From positions 1-32,093 of the forward strand of contig CAINDP010000182.1 in the NCBI GenBank assembly GCA_903847405.1: a stretch of DNA of 32,093 nt. Direction: 5' to 3'. The notes beneath the pieces were generated by a model. The model worked only from the letters and a program-made list of their open reading frames with translations, made no database searches and had not been told where the DNA came from. The DNA is from an uncultured Myxococcales bacterium. Its GTDB lineage: Bacteria; Myxococcota_A; UBA9042; DTJE01. The position numbers and the translations under genes are program-made. This document shows positions 30,545-32,093 of this stretch, piece by piece. Position 1 is the stretch's first letter; every line of letters starts with the position of its first letter.

Positions 30545-31933
30545 CTATGCCTTGGCCTGGAGTTCCGCCGCGAACGAGTCGGCCAGGGCGAACAGGTCGT
30601 CGCCGCCGAAGAAGATCACCGTGTCGTCGCCTGCGACGCGGTCGCGCAGCACCCCCAGGAGGTCCCCCATGGCCGGCACGAACTGCACCTCGGACCCGGC
30701 CGACCGGATCTTTTCGACCAGCCACGGGGCGTCCACGCCCGGGATCGGCACCTCGCCGGCGGTGTACAGTTCGGTGACCAGGGTCAGGCCGGCGTCCGCG
30801 AACGCGGTCCCGTACTCGTCCCCGAGGTAGTGGATCATCGTGAAGCGGTAGGGCTTGAAGACCGCGACCACGCGCCCCGGCGCGAAGGCCTTCGCCCCGG
30901 CCAGCACGCTGCGGATCCCCGCGGGATGCGAGATGTAGTCCTTGACCACCAGGTGCCGTCCCGCCCGGACCAGCGTGAAGCGGTTTTCCAGGCCCTGGAA
31001 CGTCGGCAGGGCGGCCCGGCAGGCCTCGAGGTCCGCACCCTCCTCCAGGACCACGGACAGGGCCGCCACGGCGTTCATCGCGTTGTGCTCGCCGGGCAGG
31101 TTCAGGACGAAGTCGCCCAGGTCGCCCCGGGGGCCCGACACCGTGAACCGGGATCCGAAGCCTTCCAGCACCAGCGCCGTCATCCGGTAGTCGGTTCCGG
31201 CGTCGCGCCCGAACGTGATGGCGGTCCGCCCGGCGCGCCGCAGGACGTCGCGGCAGTTGGCGTCGTCGCCGAAGACGTGCAGCAACCGGGGCGATTCCGG
31301 GGTCGCCAGATAGGTCGCGAAGTGTCGCAACAGGCCTTCCAAATCCTTGTAATAGTTCAGATGGTCCGCTTCCAGGTTGTTGACGACCAGGCGGTCGGGC
31401 CACGTGTTTTCGAAGGACCCGTCGGACTCGTCCAGTTCGCAGACCAGGTGCGGGCCGCCGCCTTCGCGGGCGTTCGTGGCGAAGTCCAGCAGCATGGCGC
31501 CGATGGCGAAGGAGGGCCGCAGGCCGGCGCGGTCCAGCAGGAACGCCACCAGGGCGGACACCGAACCCTTGCCGTTCGTCCCGGTCACTCCGATTGCCCG
31601 CCGGCCGACCATCAGGCCGCCCAGGACCTCCGACCGGTGGACGACGGGCATCCCGGACTGGCGCGCTGCGATCAACTCGGGGTTCGTTTCCGGGATCGCC
31701 GTGGACACGACCACCAGTTCGGCCCCGGCGAGGTTTGCCGGCGAATGCCCGATGGTCACCGTCGCGCCCTCGGCCCGGAGGGCCAGGGTGATCGACGATT
31801 CGCGGACGTCGGACCCCGAGACGGGGAAACCGCGCTGCAGCAGCAGGCGCGCGACGGCACTGACGCCGACGCCGCCGATGCCCAGCAGGTGGACGTGCAA
31901 GGGACGGCTGAGATCCAGGGGGCGCGCAATCAC
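30545..31933 (-). CDS. murC: Divergent UDP-N-acetylmuramate--L-alanine ligase (MurC-type)
   Basis: A 462-residue Mur ligase. LHVHLLGIGGVGVSAVARLLL, SGSDVRES, CELDESDGSFENTWPDRLVVNNLEADHLNYY (block around residue 175-205) and YTAGEVPIPGV place it in the MurC/Mpl group. Several signature residues differ: the P-loop reads GTNGKGS, as in FolC, instead of GTHGKTT; the DYGHHPTE box reads DYISHPAG; and the FQPHRYTR box reads FKPYRFTM. I chose the GTG at 31933, which gives the usual length. The open frame continues upstream to the window end at 32092 through two 26-residue repeats, which I take as non-native. It is followed by murD after 21 bases. Canonical MurC function is likely but not certain; a paralogue with another substrate is the alternative. 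Confidence 0.82.
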   Translation of the reverse strand: MIARPLDLSRPLHVHLLGIGGVGVSAVARLLLQRGFPVSGSDVRESSITLALRAEGATVTIGHSPANLAGAELVVVSTAIPETNPELIAARQSGMPVVHRSEVLGGLMVGRRAIGVTGTNGKGSVSALVAFLLDRAGLRPSFAIGAMLLDFATNAREGGGPHLVCELDESDGSFENTWPDRLVVNNLEADHLNYYKDLEGLLRHFATYLATPESPRLLHVFGDDANCRDVLRRAGRTAITFGRDAGTDYRMTALVLEGFGSRFTVSGPRGDLGDFVLNLPGEHNAMNAVAALSVVLEEGADLEACRAALPTFQGLENRFTLVRAGRHLVVKDYISHPAGIRSVLAGAKAFAPGRVVAVFKPYRFTMIHYLGDEYGTAFADAGLTLVTELYTAGEVPIPGVDAPWLVEKIRSAGSEVQFVPAMGDLLGVLRDRVAGDDTVIFFGGDDLFALADSFAAELQAKA

Positions 31934-32088
31934 TCCCCCCGAGCGCGCAGGCGGAGGCGATGGGTTTCCACAGGAAACTCTCGCCGGAGCTGGAGCCGAC
32001 TCGGGACGATCTCCCCCCGAGCGCGCAGGCGGAGGCGATGGGTTTCCACAGGAAACTCTCGCCGGAGCTGGAGCCGACTCGGGACGAT
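31933..32088. repeat. Perfect 78-bp tandem duplication of a palindromic unit
   Basis: Two identical copies lie at 31933-32010 and 32011-32088; the window ends five bases later, so more copies may follow. Each unit contains nested inverted repeats: CCCGAG/CTCGGG outermost, GGCGA/TCGCC inside, and GTTTCC-ACA-GGAAAC as the central hairpin (31964-31978 in the first copy). The 78-bp length is a multiple of three and all frames tested in the murC direction stay open. The murC start codon overlaps the edge of the first copy by one base. Confidence 0.93.
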
Positions 32089-32093
32089 CCATG

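Noticed and set aside
31933-32088. CRISPR array
   Set aside because: Only two 78-bp units are directly abutting with no spacers, and no cas genes are present.

Overview
The window is very GC-rich, gene-dense bacterial DNA. It opens at a 5S rRNA gene and closes inside a 78-bp tandem repeat. Both are places where assemblies break, so this may be a whole draft contig (inference). Two large surface lipoproteins with Asp-rich linkers and FG-GAP/VCBS propellers, an AsmA-like/GT51 fusion, GH57 and the peptidoglycan ligases suggest a Gram-negative, Myxococcota-like or other deltaproteobacterial-type organism. That placement comes from protein style, not from a marker tree.

Region 1 (1-1604, + strand): the 3' end of an rRNA operon (5S and a T-run), a roughly 300-bp gap with nested inverted repeats, and a membrane-anchored metallophosphoesterase. 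Region 2 (1641-12667, - strand): seven tightly packed genes. In transcription order they are a PqqD-like RiPP recognition element, a 2321-residue lipoprotein, a 61-residue Cys-containing putative precursor peptide, an HprK-like P-loop protein, a radical SAM/SPASM enzyme, an S24/S26-type Ser/His peptidase and a PF14907-type nucleotidyltransferase. Four junctions are ATGA overlaps, one is a 1-nt gap and one is a 14-nt gap carrying a strong Shine-Dalgarno. This is the most interesting part: it looks like a ribosomally synthesised and modified peptide system with a giant surface protein built into the operon. Region 3 (12786-16014, - strand): galT and a GH57 glycosidase, which could feed transcription into region 2.

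Region 4 (16188-24000): housekeeping and sulfur genes. These are cysE, an AsmA-like/GT51 transglycosylase (+), mnmG (-, with its 3' end overlapping the transglycosylase antisense), an IscR-like Rrf2 regulator (+) and guaB (-). A pair of REP-like palindromes lies between the convergent rrf2 and guaB. Region 5 (24086-26284, + strand): rarA and a Rae1/YacP-like NYN nuclease as a two-gene unit. Region 6 (26304-32093, - strand): an unusually divergent murC, murD, a LamG lipoprotein with a seven-blade propeller inserted into it, and a hemerythrin-like protein that has lost iron ligands. The murC start sits exactly at the edge of two perfect 78-bp palindromic repeats.

All calls come from reading motifs, overlaps and ribosome-binding sites. 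No database search was run.
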